From Dechloromonas sp. (lineage in GTDB: Bacteria > Pseudomonadota > Gammaproteobacteria > Burkholderiales > Rhodocyclaceae), in assembly GCA_011391255.1 (NCBI GenBank), contig JAABQV010000001.1, positions 307,684 to 371,683 of the forward strand: a DNA stretch of 64,000 nucleotides. Reading direction: 5' to 3'. The notes under the pieces were generated by a model. It was not told where the DNA came from, made no database searches, and saw nothing but the letters and a program-made list of their open reading frames with translations. The translations under genes were made by a program, and so were the position numbers. Position 1 is the stretch's first letter, and each line of letters starts with the position of its first letter. Shown one piece after another: positions 38,656-47,859 of this stretch.

Positions 38656-38670
38656 TGAGAACCGTTATTA
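38652..38670 (-). promoter_or_regulatory. Fur box 2 of fbpA, overlapping the -35
   Basis: TAAATGAGAACCGTTATTA on the plus strand matches about 13 of 19 Fur consensus positions and shares AAATGAGAA..GTTAT with box 1, 41 bases away (about four helical turns). Confidence 0.65.
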
Positions 38671-38681
38671 AATGTCGGCAT

Positions 38682-38706
38682 AAAAAAAGCGGCGAAACGC
38701 CGCTTT
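38682..38706 (-). terminator. Intrinsic terminator after the NlpC/P60 gene
   Basis: On the minus strand AAAGCGGCG, loop TTT, CGCCGCTTT followed by more T residues: a perfect 9-bp stem 18 bases downstream of the stop codon. Confidence 0.9.
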
Positions 38707-38724
38707 GCTTTGGATGCTTAAGTT

Positions 38725-39228
38725 TCAGTTACCATCGATAATTCGACGCGCACCGTTGTAACGTTGTGTCCAGTAGCTACTCTCCATGCTTTCAACACGG
38801 ACTTCAGCGCCGGTACGTGGTGCGTGCATGAAGTGGTTGTCACCAAGGTAGATACCAACATGCGAGAAAGTACGGCGCATGGTGTTGAAGAACACCAGAT
38901 CACCCGGCTTCAACTGGCTGGTATCGACTGTTTGACCAACTTCACTCATTTCACGCGCCGTGCGCGGGAGCGAAGCACCAATGCTGTCCTTGAATACAAG
39001 GCGAACAAAGCCACTGCAATCCAGGCCACTGCTTTCGTCGTTACCGCCCAAGCGATAACGTACACCCACCAGTTTCAAGCCTTGCAGGATCACATCCTGC
39101 GCAGCGTTGGTGTAGCGTTCGAGAAAAGAGGGTTCTTCAGCTTTGCGCACTTGTTCGGCAGCAACCGCTGCAGTCGCAATAAAGGCGAAGGCGGTAGATA
39201 GAATTAGGGTTCTTAGAACTTTTTGCAT
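38725..39228 (-). CDS. NlpC/P60 family cell-wall hydrolase
   Basis: A 167-residue exported C40 peptidase that cleaves peptide stems of peptidoglycan. The signal peptide is MQKVLRTLILSTAFAFIATA (cleaved near AVAA). The catalytic triad is Cys71 in GLDCSGFV, His123 in SHVGIYLG and His135 in HAP. The start at 39228 is chosen because it yields this signal peptide; the frame is open 30 codons further. No lipobox and no LysM or SH3 domain, so it is a minimal hydrolase. Divergent from acuI. Confidence 0.9.
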   Translation of the reverse strand: MQKVLRTLILSTAFAFIATAAVAAEQVRKAEEPSFLERYTNAAQDVILQGLKLVGVRYRLGGNDESSGLDCSGFVRLVFKDSIGASLPRTAREMSEVGQTVDTSQLKPGDLVFFNTMRRTFSHVGIYLGDNHFMHAPRTGAEVRVESMESSYWTQRYNGARRIIDGN

Positions 39229-39313
39229 AGCCCCGAAATGTAGGTGAAAAGTACTAGCTTGTAAAGTCTTTATAGCGTTTTCTGATATACAAAATCTGAT
39301 GCTCAGAACTATG

Positions 39314-39334
39314 TTCATAATCCGTAATTATGAA
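39314..39334. promoter_or_regulatory. Palindromic operator candidate upstream of acuI
   Basis: TTCATAAT-CCGTA-ATTATGAA: a perfect 8-bp inverted repeat with a 5-base centre, 35 bases before the acuI start. A -10-like TACAAT follows directly at 39335-39340, so a bound dimer would block the promoter. The cognate regulator is unknown. Confidence 0.5.
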
Positions 39335-39368
39335 TACAATTTCCCTTCCCGAGGTGCGAGGTCAATAA

Positions 39369-40364
39369 ATGGATTCCTTTAAGGCCCTGTTGATTGAAGA
39401 GCGTGATGCTCAGGTTGTCAGTACGGTCACCCAAATGGACGAAAGCCAACTGGATGCCGGTGAAATCACCATTCGCGTTGCTTACTCTAGTGTCAACTAC
39501 AAGGACGCGCTTGCTGCAACCGGGGCAGGCAAGATCATTCGTCGCTTTCCGTGTATTGGCGGGATCGACCTCTCCGGGGTCGTTATTAAAAGTGCTGATC
39601 CCCGCTTCATGGAAGGCGATCAAGTTATCGCGACCAGTTTTGATATCGGCGTTGCCCATCACGGCGGTTATGCCGAAATAGCCCGTGTGCCGGCTGACTG
39701 GGTCGTTCCGCTACCTGCTGGATTGTCGCTCTATGAAGCCATGGCATTAGGAACGGCAGGCTTTACTGCCGCGTTGGCTGTTGTGCGCATGGAAGAAAAT
39801 CGCCTGACCCCGGCCAAGGGGCCGGTCATCGTAACCGGCGCAACCGGTGGTGTTGGCAGTCTGGCTGTCGATATACTGGCCAAAATCGGTTACCACGTTG
39901 TTGCGCTGACTGGCAAGGAGAGCGAAGCGGAATATTTGCGCAGTCTTGGTGCGGCTGAAGTGATGCTGCGGCAGAACATAGATCTGAGCAAAATCCGTCC
40001 GTTGGATCGTGCTCGCTGGGCGGGCGCGGTTGATAACCTGGGTGGCGATATTCTGGCCTGGATCGCTAGTACGATGGAGCCGGGCGGGACGATTGCCAGT
40101 ATCGGTCTGGCGGCCAGCATGAAGCTGAACACCACGGTAGCCCCCTTTATTTTGCGCGGTGTTTCGTTGCTTGGAATTGATTCCGGGTATATCCGTGAGC
40201 CTTACCGTCAAAGTGTCTGGCAGCGTTTGGCGACCGATTTGCGGCCGCCGCATCTGGCCTCGATGTCGCGCAAGATTGCCTTTGAGCAATTACATGAAAC
40301 CTTCGACGAATATATTGCCGGGCGTGCCAAAGGGCGCGTTGTCGTAGAACTGTCAGGCGGCTAG
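39369..40364 (+). CDS. acuI: Acrylyl-CoA reductase (YhdH/AcuI family)
   Basis: A 331-residue NADPH-dependent medium-chain oxidoreductase reducing acrylyl-CoA to propionyl-CoA. Motifs: VAYSSVNYKDALAATG, PCIGGIDLSG, the nucleotide-binding VTGATGGVGSLAV and GIDSGYIREPYRQ near the C-terminus. No catalytic zinc Cys ligands, as expected for the quinone-reductase-like branch. prpE, which makes propionyl-CoA, lies one gene downstream, so the region may handle C3 acyl-CoA; the genes are on one strand with a signalling gene between them. Confidence 0.92.
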   Translation: MDSFKALLIEERDAQVVSTVTQMDESQLDAGEITIRVAYSSVNYKDALAATGAGKIIRRFPCIGGIDLSGVVIKSADPRFMEGDQVIATSFDIGVAHHGGYAEIARVPADWVVPLPAGLSLYEAMALGTAGFTAALAVVRMEENRLTPAKGPVIVTGATGGVGSLAVDILAKIGYHVVALTGKESEAEYLRSLGAAEVMLRQNIDLSKIRPLDRARWAGAVDNLGGDILAWIASTMEPGGTIASIGLAASMKLNTTVAPFILRGVSLLGIDSGYIREPYRQSVWQRLATDLRPPHLASMSRKIAFEQLHETFDEYIAGRAKGRVVVELSGG

Positions 40365-41483
40365 ATGGCTGATTTGCCGCGCGTCCTTATCGTCGATGAC
40401 TCACGCATGGTGAGAATGACCTTGATCAAGAATCTCAAGGGGCACTATGAGGTGCGCGAGGAATGTGATGGCGAGGCGGCATGGCAGACCTTGGTGCTTG
40501 ATCAGTCCTTGTGCGCCGTGATTTCTGATTTGAACATGCCGAAGATGGACGGTTATGCGCTGCTTGAGAAGTTGCGAACGTCTAAATTGCGGCGTTTGCA
40601 GAAAATCCCGTTCATTCTGGTTTCTGGCGAAGAGGGTGAAGATGAGCGTGAACGTGCGCGAGCGCTGGGTGTCTCTGATTTTGTAGGCAAGGGTTCCGGG
40701 AGTAGCGAATTGCTGGCCCGGCTCGATACCTTGCTCGCCTTGTCCAGCGCCCGGGACAATATCGAGGCGGGTCGTGAAGCGATGGTGCAAGACCCCTCAA
40801 GCGGGCTTTTTTCCCGAAAATATCTCGAGCTTCAAGCCGCTCAGGCTTTGTCGCACGGAGCGCGCTACGAGCTTGAAGTAAGCATCATGGTTCTCGGTTT
40901 TGATGCTTTTGAAGAAGTGACGTTGAAGCTCGGTACTGAACTGGCTGAACAGGTTAGCGCGCGCTTCGGGAAAATGCTGGCGGGCAAGCTGCGCCAGGAG
41001 GATAGTCTCGGTCATTATGGTGCGGGCCAGTACGCCATTGTCGCCCCGGGCACCTCGCCAATTTTGTGTGCTGCCTTTGCCGAGCGCGTTCGTGAGGCTG
41101 TCGAGGTAGCGCATGTCGCGGTTCAGGGCCGCAAGCTGTCGCTTACGGTAAGCATTGGTGTCGCAAGCATTCCTGGAGATGCTGCCAATTCAGCGATTGC
41201 TTTGCTCGACCTGGCGGTACAACGTATGGGTGAAGCGATGCAGGCGGGCGGCAACCGGGTGATTTCCGGGGGAAGTGCCGACAGTCCGGTGCGCAATATG
41301 AAATTACAGCACGCGCTGGAGTTGATCACGGCACGTCGCGAAGATGTGGTGCTACCGCATCTTGATGAGTTGGGAATGAAAATTTTGCCGCTGTTGCGGC
41401 TGATGAGTCAGGAGTTGGGGTTGGATCTGCCGATGGCAGACATCGAACGCCGTTTACACGACCGGGCAGCGCTTAAAAAATAG
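40365..41483 (+). CDS. Response regulator with degenerate GGDEF domain
   Basis: A 372-residue protein. The receiver domain (1-125) is intact: acidic pair Asp11/Asp12, phospho-acceptor Asp55 in ISDLNMPKMDG, and Lys near 108. The second domain (about 135-305) is GGDEF-like (DPSSGLFSRKYLE for the usual DxLTGLxNRR, SIGVASIP), but the signature reads GAGQY (219-223) in place of GGDEF. Loss of the acidic metal ligand makes cyclase activity unlikely; it may be a pseudo-enzyme receptor or protein-interaction module. A helical C-terminal tail of about 60 residues follows. The ATG directly follows the acuI stop. Confidence 0.88.
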   Translation: MADLPRVLIVDDSRMVRMTLIKNLKGHYEVREECDGEAAWQTLVLDQSLCAVISDLNMPKMDGYALLEKLRTSKLRRLQKIPFILVSGEEGEDERERARALGVSDFVGKGSGSSELLARLDTLLALSSARDNIEAGREAMVQDPSSGLFSRKYLELQAAQALSHGARYELEVSIMVLGFDAFEEVTLKLGTELAEQVSARFGKMLAGKLRQEDSLGHYGAGQYAIVAPGTSPILCAAFAERVREAVEVAHVAVQGRKLSLTVSIGVASIPGDAANSAIALLDLAVQRMGEAMQAGGNRVISGGSADSPVRNMKLQHALELITARREDVVLPHLDELGMKILPLLRLMSQELGLDLPMADIERRLHDRAALKK

Positions 41484-41529
41484 TCCGGCGGTTGTTTTTG
41501 AGTGCAGGTAACTTTGTTTGAGGGATTTT

Positions 41530-43422
41530 ATGGCGACATATAAAGAGTTTCACCAGTATTCCATTGAAAAGCCGGACGAGTTCTGGACAGAGCAGGCTCA
41601 ACTTATCGACTGGAAAGAACCGTTCACTCAGGTGTGCGATTTCTCGCGCCCGCCGTTTGCGAAATGGTTCGTTGGTGGCAAGACCAATCTTTGTTACAAC
41701 GCGGTCGATCGTCATGCGGCCAAGCGTCCGAATGATCGTGCGTTGATTTTCATTTCGACTGAAACGAATGAAGAAACGGTCTACAGCTTTGCCGAACTGC
41801 AGCGTGAAATTGAGCGCATGGCGGCGATTTACCAGAGTCTCGGCGTCAAAAAAGGCGACCGCGTTCTGATTTACATGCCGATGGTTGCTCAGGCGACTTT
41901 TGCCATTCTCGCCGCAACCCGCATTGGCGCCATCCACTCGGTGGTCTTCGGTGGCTTTGCTTCCGGATCGCTGGCGACCCGCATCGACGATGCCAAGCCG
42001 GTGCTGATTGTTTCGTCCGACGCCGGCATGCGTGGCGGCAAGGCTGTGCCGTACAAGCATCTGCTTGATGAGGCCATCGAGCTAGCCGAACACAAGCCGG
42101 CCAAGGTGCTGATGGTCGATCGTGGTCTGGATAAGGCTTTCAACAAGGTTGCCGGTCGCGATGTCGACTATGCAGTTGAGCGCGCCAAGTTCATGGATGC
42201 CAAGGTGCCGTGCGAATGGCTGGAATCCTCCGAGCCGTCCTACATCCTCTACACCTCCGGCACGACCGGCAAGCCGAAGGGCGTCCAGCGTGACACTGGC
42301 GGCTATGCCGTGGCGCTGGCTTCGTCGATGAAGCATATCTACTGCGGTGGCGAGGGCGAAACCTACTTCTCAACTTCCGATATTGGCTGGGTAGTTGGTC
42401 ACTCCTACATCATTTACGGCCCGCTGATTGCCGGCATGGCTACCGTGATGTACGAAGGCACGCCGCTGCGTCCGGATGCAGGCATCTGGTGGCAGATCGT
42501 CGAGAAATATAAAGTGAACGTCATGTTCTCGGCCCCGACCGCCGCCCGCGTGCTGAAGAAGCAGGATCCGGCCTTCATGCACAAGTACGACCTGTCGTCG
42601 CTCAAGCACATCTTTATGGCCGGTGAACCGCTCGACCAACCGACCCATGAGTGGTTCATGACCGAATTGCAAAAGCCGGTCATCGACAACTACTGGCAGA
42701 CCGAAACCGGCTGGCCGATGCTGGCTGCCTTGCCCGGTGTCGAAAATACGCCGATCAAGTACGGCTCTCCATCTTTCCCGGTCTACGGCTACAACCTGCA
42801 GATTTTCCGCGAAGATGGGTCGATTTGCGGTGCCAACGAGAAGGGTATTGCTGCGGTCATCCCGCCGCTGCCGCCCGGCTGTTTGACAACCGTTTGGGGT
42901 CAGGATGACCGTTTTGTCAGCACCTATTTCACCCTGTTCAAGGAGCCGCTGGTTTATTCCTCCTACGACTGGGCGATCAAGGATGACGACGGTTACTTCA
43001 CCATCCTTGGCCGTACTGACGACGTGATCAACGTTGCCGGTCACCGTCTGGGCACCCGCGAGATCGAAGAGGCTATCCAGAACCACCCGGCAATTGCCGA
43101 AGTGGCTGTGGTTGGCGTCGAAGATAAGCTTAAAGGTCAGGTACCGATGGCGTTTGCCGTGGTCAAGGATGCCTCCAAGCTCTCTTCGCCGGAACTGATC
43201 AAAGCGCTGGAAAAAGAGGTCTTTGGTACGGTCGACAGCATTTTGGGGGCGATTGGCCGTCCGGCTCGCGTCCATTTCGTGACTGGTCTGCCCAAGACCC
43301 GTTCCGGCAAGATGCTGCGCCGTTCGCTGCAAGCGCTGGCTGAAGGCCGCGATCCGGGTGATCTGACGACGATTGATGATCCGTCCACCTTGGAACAGAT
43401 CAAGAATGCGCTAGCCAGTTAA
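41530..43422 (+). CDS. prpE: Propionate--CoA ligase
   Basis: A 630-residue acyl-CoA synthetase. The ATG at 41530 has GAGGG five bases ahead. The N-terminal ACS domain, the AMP-binding loop YTSGTTGKPKGVQRDTGGY (the RDTGGY form marks PrpE rather than AcsA), the TSDIGWVVGHSY segment, YWQTETGWP and the C-terminal PKTRSGKMLRR with the acetylatable Lys are all present. It activates propionate for the methylcitrate or methylmalonyl pathway. Not next to prpBC here. Ends in a terminator. Confidence 0.95.
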   Translation: MATYKEFHQYSIEKPDEFWTEQAQLIDWKEPFTQVCDFSRPPFAKWFVGGKTNLCYNAVDRHAAKRPNDRALIFISTETNEETVYSFAELQREIERMAAIYQSLGVKKGDRVLIYMPMVAQATFAILAATRIGAIHSVVFGGFASGSLATRIDDAKPVLIVSSDAGMRGGKAVPYKHLLDEAIELAEHKPAKVLMVDRGLDKAFNKVAGRDVDYAVERAKFMDAKVPCEWLESSEPSYILYTSGTTGKPKGVQRDTGGYAVALASSMKHIYCGGEGETYFSTSDIGWVVGHSYIIYGPLIAGMATVMYEGTPLRPDAGIWWQIVEKYKVNVMFSAPTAARVLKKQDPAFMHKYDLSSLKHIFMAGEPLDQPTHEWFMTELQKPVIDNYWQTETGWPMLAALPGVENTPIKYGSPSFPVYGYNLQIFREDGSICGANEKGIAAVIPPLPPGCLTTVWGQDDRFVSTYFTLFKEPLVYSSYDWAIKDDDGYFTILGRTDDVINVAGHRLGTREIEEAIQNHPAIAEVAVVGVEDKLKGQVPMAFAVVKDASKLSSPELIKALEKEVFGTVDSILGAIGRPARVHFVTGLPKTRSGKMLRRSLQALAEGRDPGDLTTIDDPSTLEQIKNALAS

Positions 43423-43442
43423 GCGTAGTTTTACTCGATCAC

Positions 43443-43473
43443 AACCCGTCGGTGCGAGCCGGCGGGTTTTTTT
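43443..43473 (+). terminator. Intrinsic terminator after prpE
   Basis: AACCCGTCGG, loop TGCGAG, CCGGCGGGTT and a run of seven T; the stem has 10 pairs including one G-T. Confidence 0.85.
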
Positions 43474-43552
43474 GTGACTGCCCGGTCATAATCCATGGCA
43501 GAGCAGGGTGATAGAATCATTGTTGCTCCCACCTTCCGGTCTGCATGTATCC

Positions 43553-45058
43553 ATGATTTTCGAAACCGTCGCCGCTGTTGATCTGGGTTCAAACAGTTTC
43601 CGTCTGCAGGTTGGCCGGGTGCTTGATCATCAGATTTACCCGCTGGATTCTTTGAAAGAGCCGGTGCGTTTGGCGTCCGGTCTGAACGCCGACAAACGTC
43701 TTGATGAGGCCTCGCAGGAGCGTGCACTGGAAGCCTTGCGGCGTTTCGGTGAGCGTCTTGGCGGCTTAAGCGCCGGCGCCGTACGTGCGGTGGCAACCAA
43801 TGCCATGCGCGTTGCCAAAAATGCGGGTGAGTTTTTGCCGCTCGCCGAAGAGGCGCTAGGTTTTCCGATTGAAGTCATTGCCGGGCGCGAAGAAGCGCGC
43901 CTGATTTACCTCGGCGCGTCACACTCGTTACCGACGGCAGCGCACAAGCGGTTGGTGATTGATATTGGTGGCGGCTCAACCGAGTTCATCATCGGCAAGC
44001 AACATGAGCCGCAGCTGATGGAGTCGCTCTACATGGGCTGTGTCAGCTACACACTGAGTTTTTTTCCGGATCGCAAGATAGATCGTAAGCGCTTGCGCGA
44101 TGCGCAAGTAGCTGCTGCCAAGGAAATCGAGCTGATTTCTCATGATTATCAACGGCTGGGGTGGAAGGAAGCGGTCGGTTCGTCCGGTTCGGCACGGGCG
44201 ATCGCCGATATTCTTGAGTTGAACGGCCTCAACCCCAACGGTGAGGTTGGTATAACCCGCGAGGGGTTGGATCGCCTGTGCAATCTCCTGATCAAGGCCG
44301 GCTCCGTGGAAGCGCTCAATTTGCCGGGCGTCAGCCGTGATCGTCAGCCCGTTTTGCCCGGTGGCATCGCCATCATGTCGGCGATTTTTGAAGAGCTGGG
44401 CATTGAACGCATGACCTACGCCGACGGTGCGCTGCGCCTTGGTGTGCTGTATGACCTGCTCGGGCGTTTTCATCATCACGACATGCGCGACTCGACTGTT
44501 GCGCAATTCAAGCGGCGTTATCAGATCGAGGGCGATCAGGCTGAGCGCGTCGAAAAGACGGCCTTGTCAGCGCTTTCGCAGTTGCAGGGTGGCGAACCCG
44601 ACGAAAGTGATGTTCAATTTTTGACTTGGGCTGCCCGTTTGCACGAGATCGGTATTTCGATTGCGCACAACGCTTATCACAAGCACGGCTCCTATGTATT
44701 GACCTATGCCGACATGCCAGGCTTTTCGAAAAAGGATCAGGCCTTGCTGGCCTCCATCGTTCTCGGTCACCGTGGCAAACTGGACAAGCTAAGCAATATT
44801 GTTACGGTCAACGGCCCCTGGCACCTGATTTTTTGCCTGCGTATCGCCGTATTGCTGCATCGCACTCGCGATGATCGCTCGCTGCCTACCTGGCGCGTCA
44901 AGCTTCATGGCAGTGGATTCATGGTCGAGTTGCCGGCTGAATGGCTGGTTGCCAATCCTTGGACGGCGGCTGCGCTGCTCGACGAGGCGGCTGTATGGCT
45001 GCGGAGTGGACGCGATTACCTGGTCGTCAAGAGCTCAATCTCAAAGGTCGACGATTGA
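43553..45058 (+). CDS. ppx: Exopolyphosphatase (Ppx/GppA family)
   Basis: A 501-residue ASKHA-fold phosphatase releasing phosphate from polyphosphate or pppGpp. Motifs: AVDLGSNSFRLQVGRV at the N-terminus, AVATNAMR, VIAGREEARLIYLG, the DIGGGSTEFI phosphate loop, and an HD-like C-terminal half (WAARLHEIGISIAH). The ATG at 43553 gives the family N-terminus; a GTG at 43508 would add 15 residues without support. Polyphosphate kinase is not in this window. The next gene begins at its stop codon. Confidence 0.93.
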   Translation: MIFETVAAVDLGSNSFRLQVGRVLDHQIYPLDSLKEPVRLASGLNADKRLDEASQERALEALRRFGERLGGLSAGAVRAVATNAMRVAKNAGEFLPLAEEALGFPIEVIAGREEARLIYLGASHSLPTAAHKRLVIDIGGGSTEFIIGKQHEPQLMESLYMGCVSYTLSFFPDRKIDRKRLRDAQVAAAKEIELISHDYQRLGWKEAVGSSGSARAIADILELNGLNPNGEVGITREGLDRLCNLLIKAGSVEALNLPGVSRDRQPVLPGGIAIMSAIFEELGIERMTYADGALRLGVLYDLLGRFHHHDMRDSTVAQFKRRYQIEGDQAERVEKTALSALSQLQGGEPDESDVQFLTWAARLHEIGISIAHNAYHKHGSYVLTYADMPGFSKKDQALLASIVLGHRGKLDKLSNIVTVNGPWHLIFCLRIAVLLHRTRDDRSLPTWRVKLHGSGFMVELPAEWLVANPWTAAALLDEAAVWLRSGRDYLVVKSSISKVDD

Positions 45059-46161
45059 GCGCGCCCCCCAGCTTGCAGCTTGAGCCGGGGAAAGTTGTTC
45101 TGACCGGAACCTGGACACTGGCTGCCTTGCAAGCGCAGTTGCCGGCTTTGCCGCGGGATTTGGAGTTTGCCGCCCGCAATACACCGGCTTGGGATCTGTC
45201 GCAGGTTGAGCGTCTCGACAGTGCGGCGGCGATCCTGCTCTGGCGTACCTGGGGCGAATCCTGGCCGGCGCAGCTGACTCTCCCCGAGGCTTTGCGTGAG
45301 ACTCTGAACCGGGTGGCCAAGCTGTCAGTAGAGGTGCCAACATCTACTGAAAAAGCGCGCAGCCCCTGGGAAATTCCTGGGCGGCTTGTCTTGGCAGGGG
45401 CATCAGAATTACGCGGGGTGATTGCGCTATTCGGGCAGTTGCTGCTTGATCTCGGCCATCTCTTGCGGCATCCCGCTGACGTGCCGTGGCGGGAGTTTGG
45501 CGCCAATGTCTACAAAGCCGGCGCGCTAGCGCTGCCGGTGACGGCGATGGTGGGATTTTTGATTGGCGTCACCATAAGCTACCTCTCATCACTGCAGTTG
45601 CGAAGCTTTGGCGCGGATATTTTCATCGTGAATATTCTCGGGGTTTCGATCATTCGCGAGTTAGGGCCGGTGCTCGTCGCAATTTTGGTTGCCGGGCGTT
45701 CCGGTTCGGCTATGACAGCGCAGATTGGTGTCATGCGGGTCACCGAAGAACTCGATGCTTTGTCGACGATGGGCATATCACGCACCATTCGTGTCGTTTT
45801 ACCCAAGGTTGCCGGGTTGACCGTAGCCATGCCCTTGTTGGTGCTCTGGGCATCGGCGGCCGCCTTGTTGGGTGGCATGCTGGCAGCACTCCTGCAACTT
45901 GATTTGTCGCTGGCCTATTTTTTTGACAATCTGCCGCGCGCCGTGCCGCTTGCCAATTTGTTGATCGGGCTGGGCAAGGGGCTGGTCTTCGGTTTCATTA
46001 TTGCTTTGATCGCCTGCCACTTTGGTTTGCGTGTCAAGCCCAATACGGAGAGTCTGGCCGCCAATACAACCACCTCGGTAGTCACGGGAATCACGCTGGT
46101 CATCATCTTTGACGCTGTTTTTGCCATCATGACCCGTCATATCGGGGTGCCCAATCTATGA
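45055..46161 (+). CDS. MlaE-type ABC lipid transporter permease with N-terminal STAS domain
   Basis: A 368-residue protein if it starts at TTG 45055, which overlaps the ppx stop and has AAGG seven bases upstream; an ATG at 44995 inside ppx would add 20 residues. Residues 1-95 resemble a STAS domain (GKVVLTGTWTL, ARNTPAWDLSQVERLDSAAAILL in parts), as fused in some MlaE homologues. The rest is an MlaE permease with about five helices: GFLIGVTISYLSSLQLRSFG, IIRELGPVLVAILVAGRSGSA and EELDALSTMGI. First gene of an Mla/MCE-type operon moving phospholipid between the membranes. Confidence 0.88.
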   Translation: MSAPPSLQLEPGKVVLTGTWTLAALQAQLPALPRDLEFAARNTPAWDLSQVERLDSAAAILLWRTWGESWPAQLTLPEALRETLNRVAKLSVEVPTSTEKARSPWEIPGRLVLAGASELRGVIALFGQLLLDLGHLLRHPADVPWREFGANVYKAGALALPVTAMVGFLIGVTISYLSSLQLRSFGADIFIVNILGVSIIRELGPVLVAILVAGRSGSAMTAQIGVMRVTEELDALSTMGISRTIRVVLPKVAGLTVAMPLLVLWASAAALLGGMLAALLQLDLSLAYFFDNLPRAVPLANLLIGLGKGLVFGFIIALIACHFGLRVKPNTESLAANTTTSVVTGITLVIIFDAVFAIMTRHIGVPNL

Positions 46162-46922
46162 CGGCATTAGCAACAACAGCGGTGCTTGAACTCCAGGGGG
46201 TTAGCACAAGATTTGGTCAGATCTTGGTTCATCACGACCTCAATTTACGGGTCGACGCCGGGCAAATTGTCGGCCTGCTCGGCGAATCGGGAAGCGGAAA
46301 GACGACCCTGCTGCGGGAAATGCTGGGTCTCTGGCGACCGAGCGCCGGATTGATCCGGCTCTTTGGCAGTGATTTACTTGCTGGCGGGCATCTCGAGCAA
46401 CAAGCGATCCGCCGTCGTTTGGGGATGCTTTTCCAGCAAGGTGCTTTGTTCTCAGCGCTCTCCGTGTTCGATAACATCGCCTTTCCGCTGCGCGAGCTTA
46501 AATGTCTGGATGAAGACTGGATTCGTCGTCTGGTCTTGCTCAAGCTGGATATGGTGGAAATGATGCCAGTCCACGCCAGCCTGATGCCGGCTGAACTCTC
46601 CGGTGGCATGGTCAAGCGAGTCGCGTTGGCGCGGGCGCTGGCGCTGGAGCCGGAATTGCTCCTGCTCGATGAGCCGACGGCCGGTCTCGACCCGGACCGC
46701 AGCCAGAATTTTGTCGAGCTGGTTGCCTCATTGCAGCAATCCTTAGGTCTAACCGTGGTCATGGTTTCTCACGACCTGAATACGATTGCCGGATTGGCGA
46801 CGCATGTTGCGATATTGGCCGAAAAGCGCATTATTGCTTTCGGGAAAAAGGAAGAGGTGATGCACCTGGATCATCCCTTTGTGGCCGGCTTCTTCAGCAA
46901 GGAGCGGCATAAACTGCTTTAA
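46158..46922 (+). CDS. MlaF-type ABC transporter ATP-binding protein
   Basis: A 254-residue ATPase. Walker A GESGSGKTTLL, Q-loop LFQQGALFSALSVFDNIAFPLRE (typical MlaF: QQGALF), signature LSGGMVKRVALARA and Walker B LLLDEPTAGLDP are intact. The ATG overlaps the permease TGA (ATGA), so subunits are made together. It powers lipid movement through the MlaE-type permease. Confidence 0.93.
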   Translation: MTALATTAVLELQGVSTRFGQILVHHDLNLRVDAGQIVGLLGESGSGKTTLLREMLGLWRPSAGLIRLFGSDLLAGGHLEQQAIRRRLGMLFQQGALFSALSVFDNIAFPLRELKCLDEDWIRRLVLLKLDMVEMMPVHASLMPAELSGGMVKRVALARALALEPELLLLDEPTAGLDPDRSQNFVELVASLQQSLGLTVVMVSHDLNTIAGLATHVAILAEKRIIAFGKKEEVMHLDHPFVAGFFSKERHKLL

Positions 46923-46931
46923 TAGGGCGCC

Positions 46932-47858
46932 ATGGAGAACAAGTCGCACGCACTGATTGCCGGTATTTTTGCCCTGCTGCTCGGGGTCGGGGCGGCGCTC
47001 GCCATTTACTGGCTGGGTGGTTCGCGCGAAAACGTAACAAGCTACGTGGTCGTCACCAAGCAAAATGTCGGCGGACTCAATCCGCAGGCACAGGTGCGCT
47101 ATCGCGGCATTCGTGTTGGTAAGGTAAGTGACATCCGGCTCGACCTCGAGGATGTCAGCAACACCTTGCTAACCATTGAAATTCGCGATGATGTGCCGTT
47201 GACAACGGGCACCGTTGCGCGACTGAATTATCAGGGTGTTACCGGTATCGCCCATATTCTTTTGCTTGATAGCGGCAAGGACAAGCGACCCCTGGAGGGT
47301 AAGGACGGCGAATTGCCGCGCATCGCCATGATTCCCTCCTTGTTCGAAGAACTCGGTGAAAACGGCATGGCAACCCTTAAGCAGGCGCGGGAGTTGATGA
47401 GTAGTGCCAATGCCATGCTCAATGAAGAAAATCGTCAGCATTTGACGGCTACCCTGAAAAACCTTGAGGCTGCGTCGGCCAACCTGAAGCCGGCTTTGGA
47501 AAACATGAACGGCACGCTGACTCAGATCCGCAAGCTGCTCGATGACCAGAATATCCGCAAGCTTTCCGGTGCTGCTGCCGAGGTCCAGCCGCTACTGGCT
47601 GATACCCGCGTGCTGATCGGCAAAATGCAGAGCGCCACTGACAAAATCGATGTGGCGATTGGTGACGCTTCGGCGGGTGGCACCTCGGCCTTGATGCCGC
47701 GCCTGAATGAACTGGCAACGGACTTTTCGCTGACCTCGCGGCAATTAAGTCGCGTTCTGCGCATCCTCGAAGATAGTCCACAAGGCCTCGTTTTTGGCGC
47801 GCCTGCCTTGCCACCGGGTCCGGGTGAGCAGGGTTTTTCGGCAGTGGGGGCGAAATAG
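46932..47858 (+). CDS. MlaD-type MCE-domain protein
   Basis: A 308-residue protein with one N-terminal membrane helix (about 8-28) and a periplasmic MCE domain (about 38-115: VGGLNPQAQVRYRGIRVGKV, LNYQGVTGIAHILL). The remainder is a long helical region ending in a proline-rich tail. MCE proteins form hexameric rings that pass lipids to or from the permease. The long helical C-terminal part is closer to PqiB/YebT- or Tgd2-like needles than to the short E. coli MlaD. Confidence 0.9.
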   Translation: MENKSHALIAGIFALLLGVGAALAIYWLGGSRENVTSYVVVTKQNVGGLNPQAQVRYRGIRVGKVSDIRLDLEDVSNTLLTIEIRDDVPLTTGTVARLNYQGVTGIAHILLLDSGKDKRPLEGKDGELPRIAMIPSLFEELGENGMATLKQARELMSSANAMLNEENRQHLTATLKNLEAASANLKPALENMNGTLTQIRKLLDDQNIRKLSGAAAEVQPLLADTRVLIGKMQSATDKIDVAIGDASAGGTSALMPRLNELATDFSLTSRQLSRVLRILEDSPQGLVFGAPALPPGPGEQGFSAVGAK

Positions 47859-47859
47859 G

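Noticed and set aside
42370..43332. 320-codon open frame on the minus strand
   Set aside because: Antisense to prpE; no domain and no ribosome binding site.
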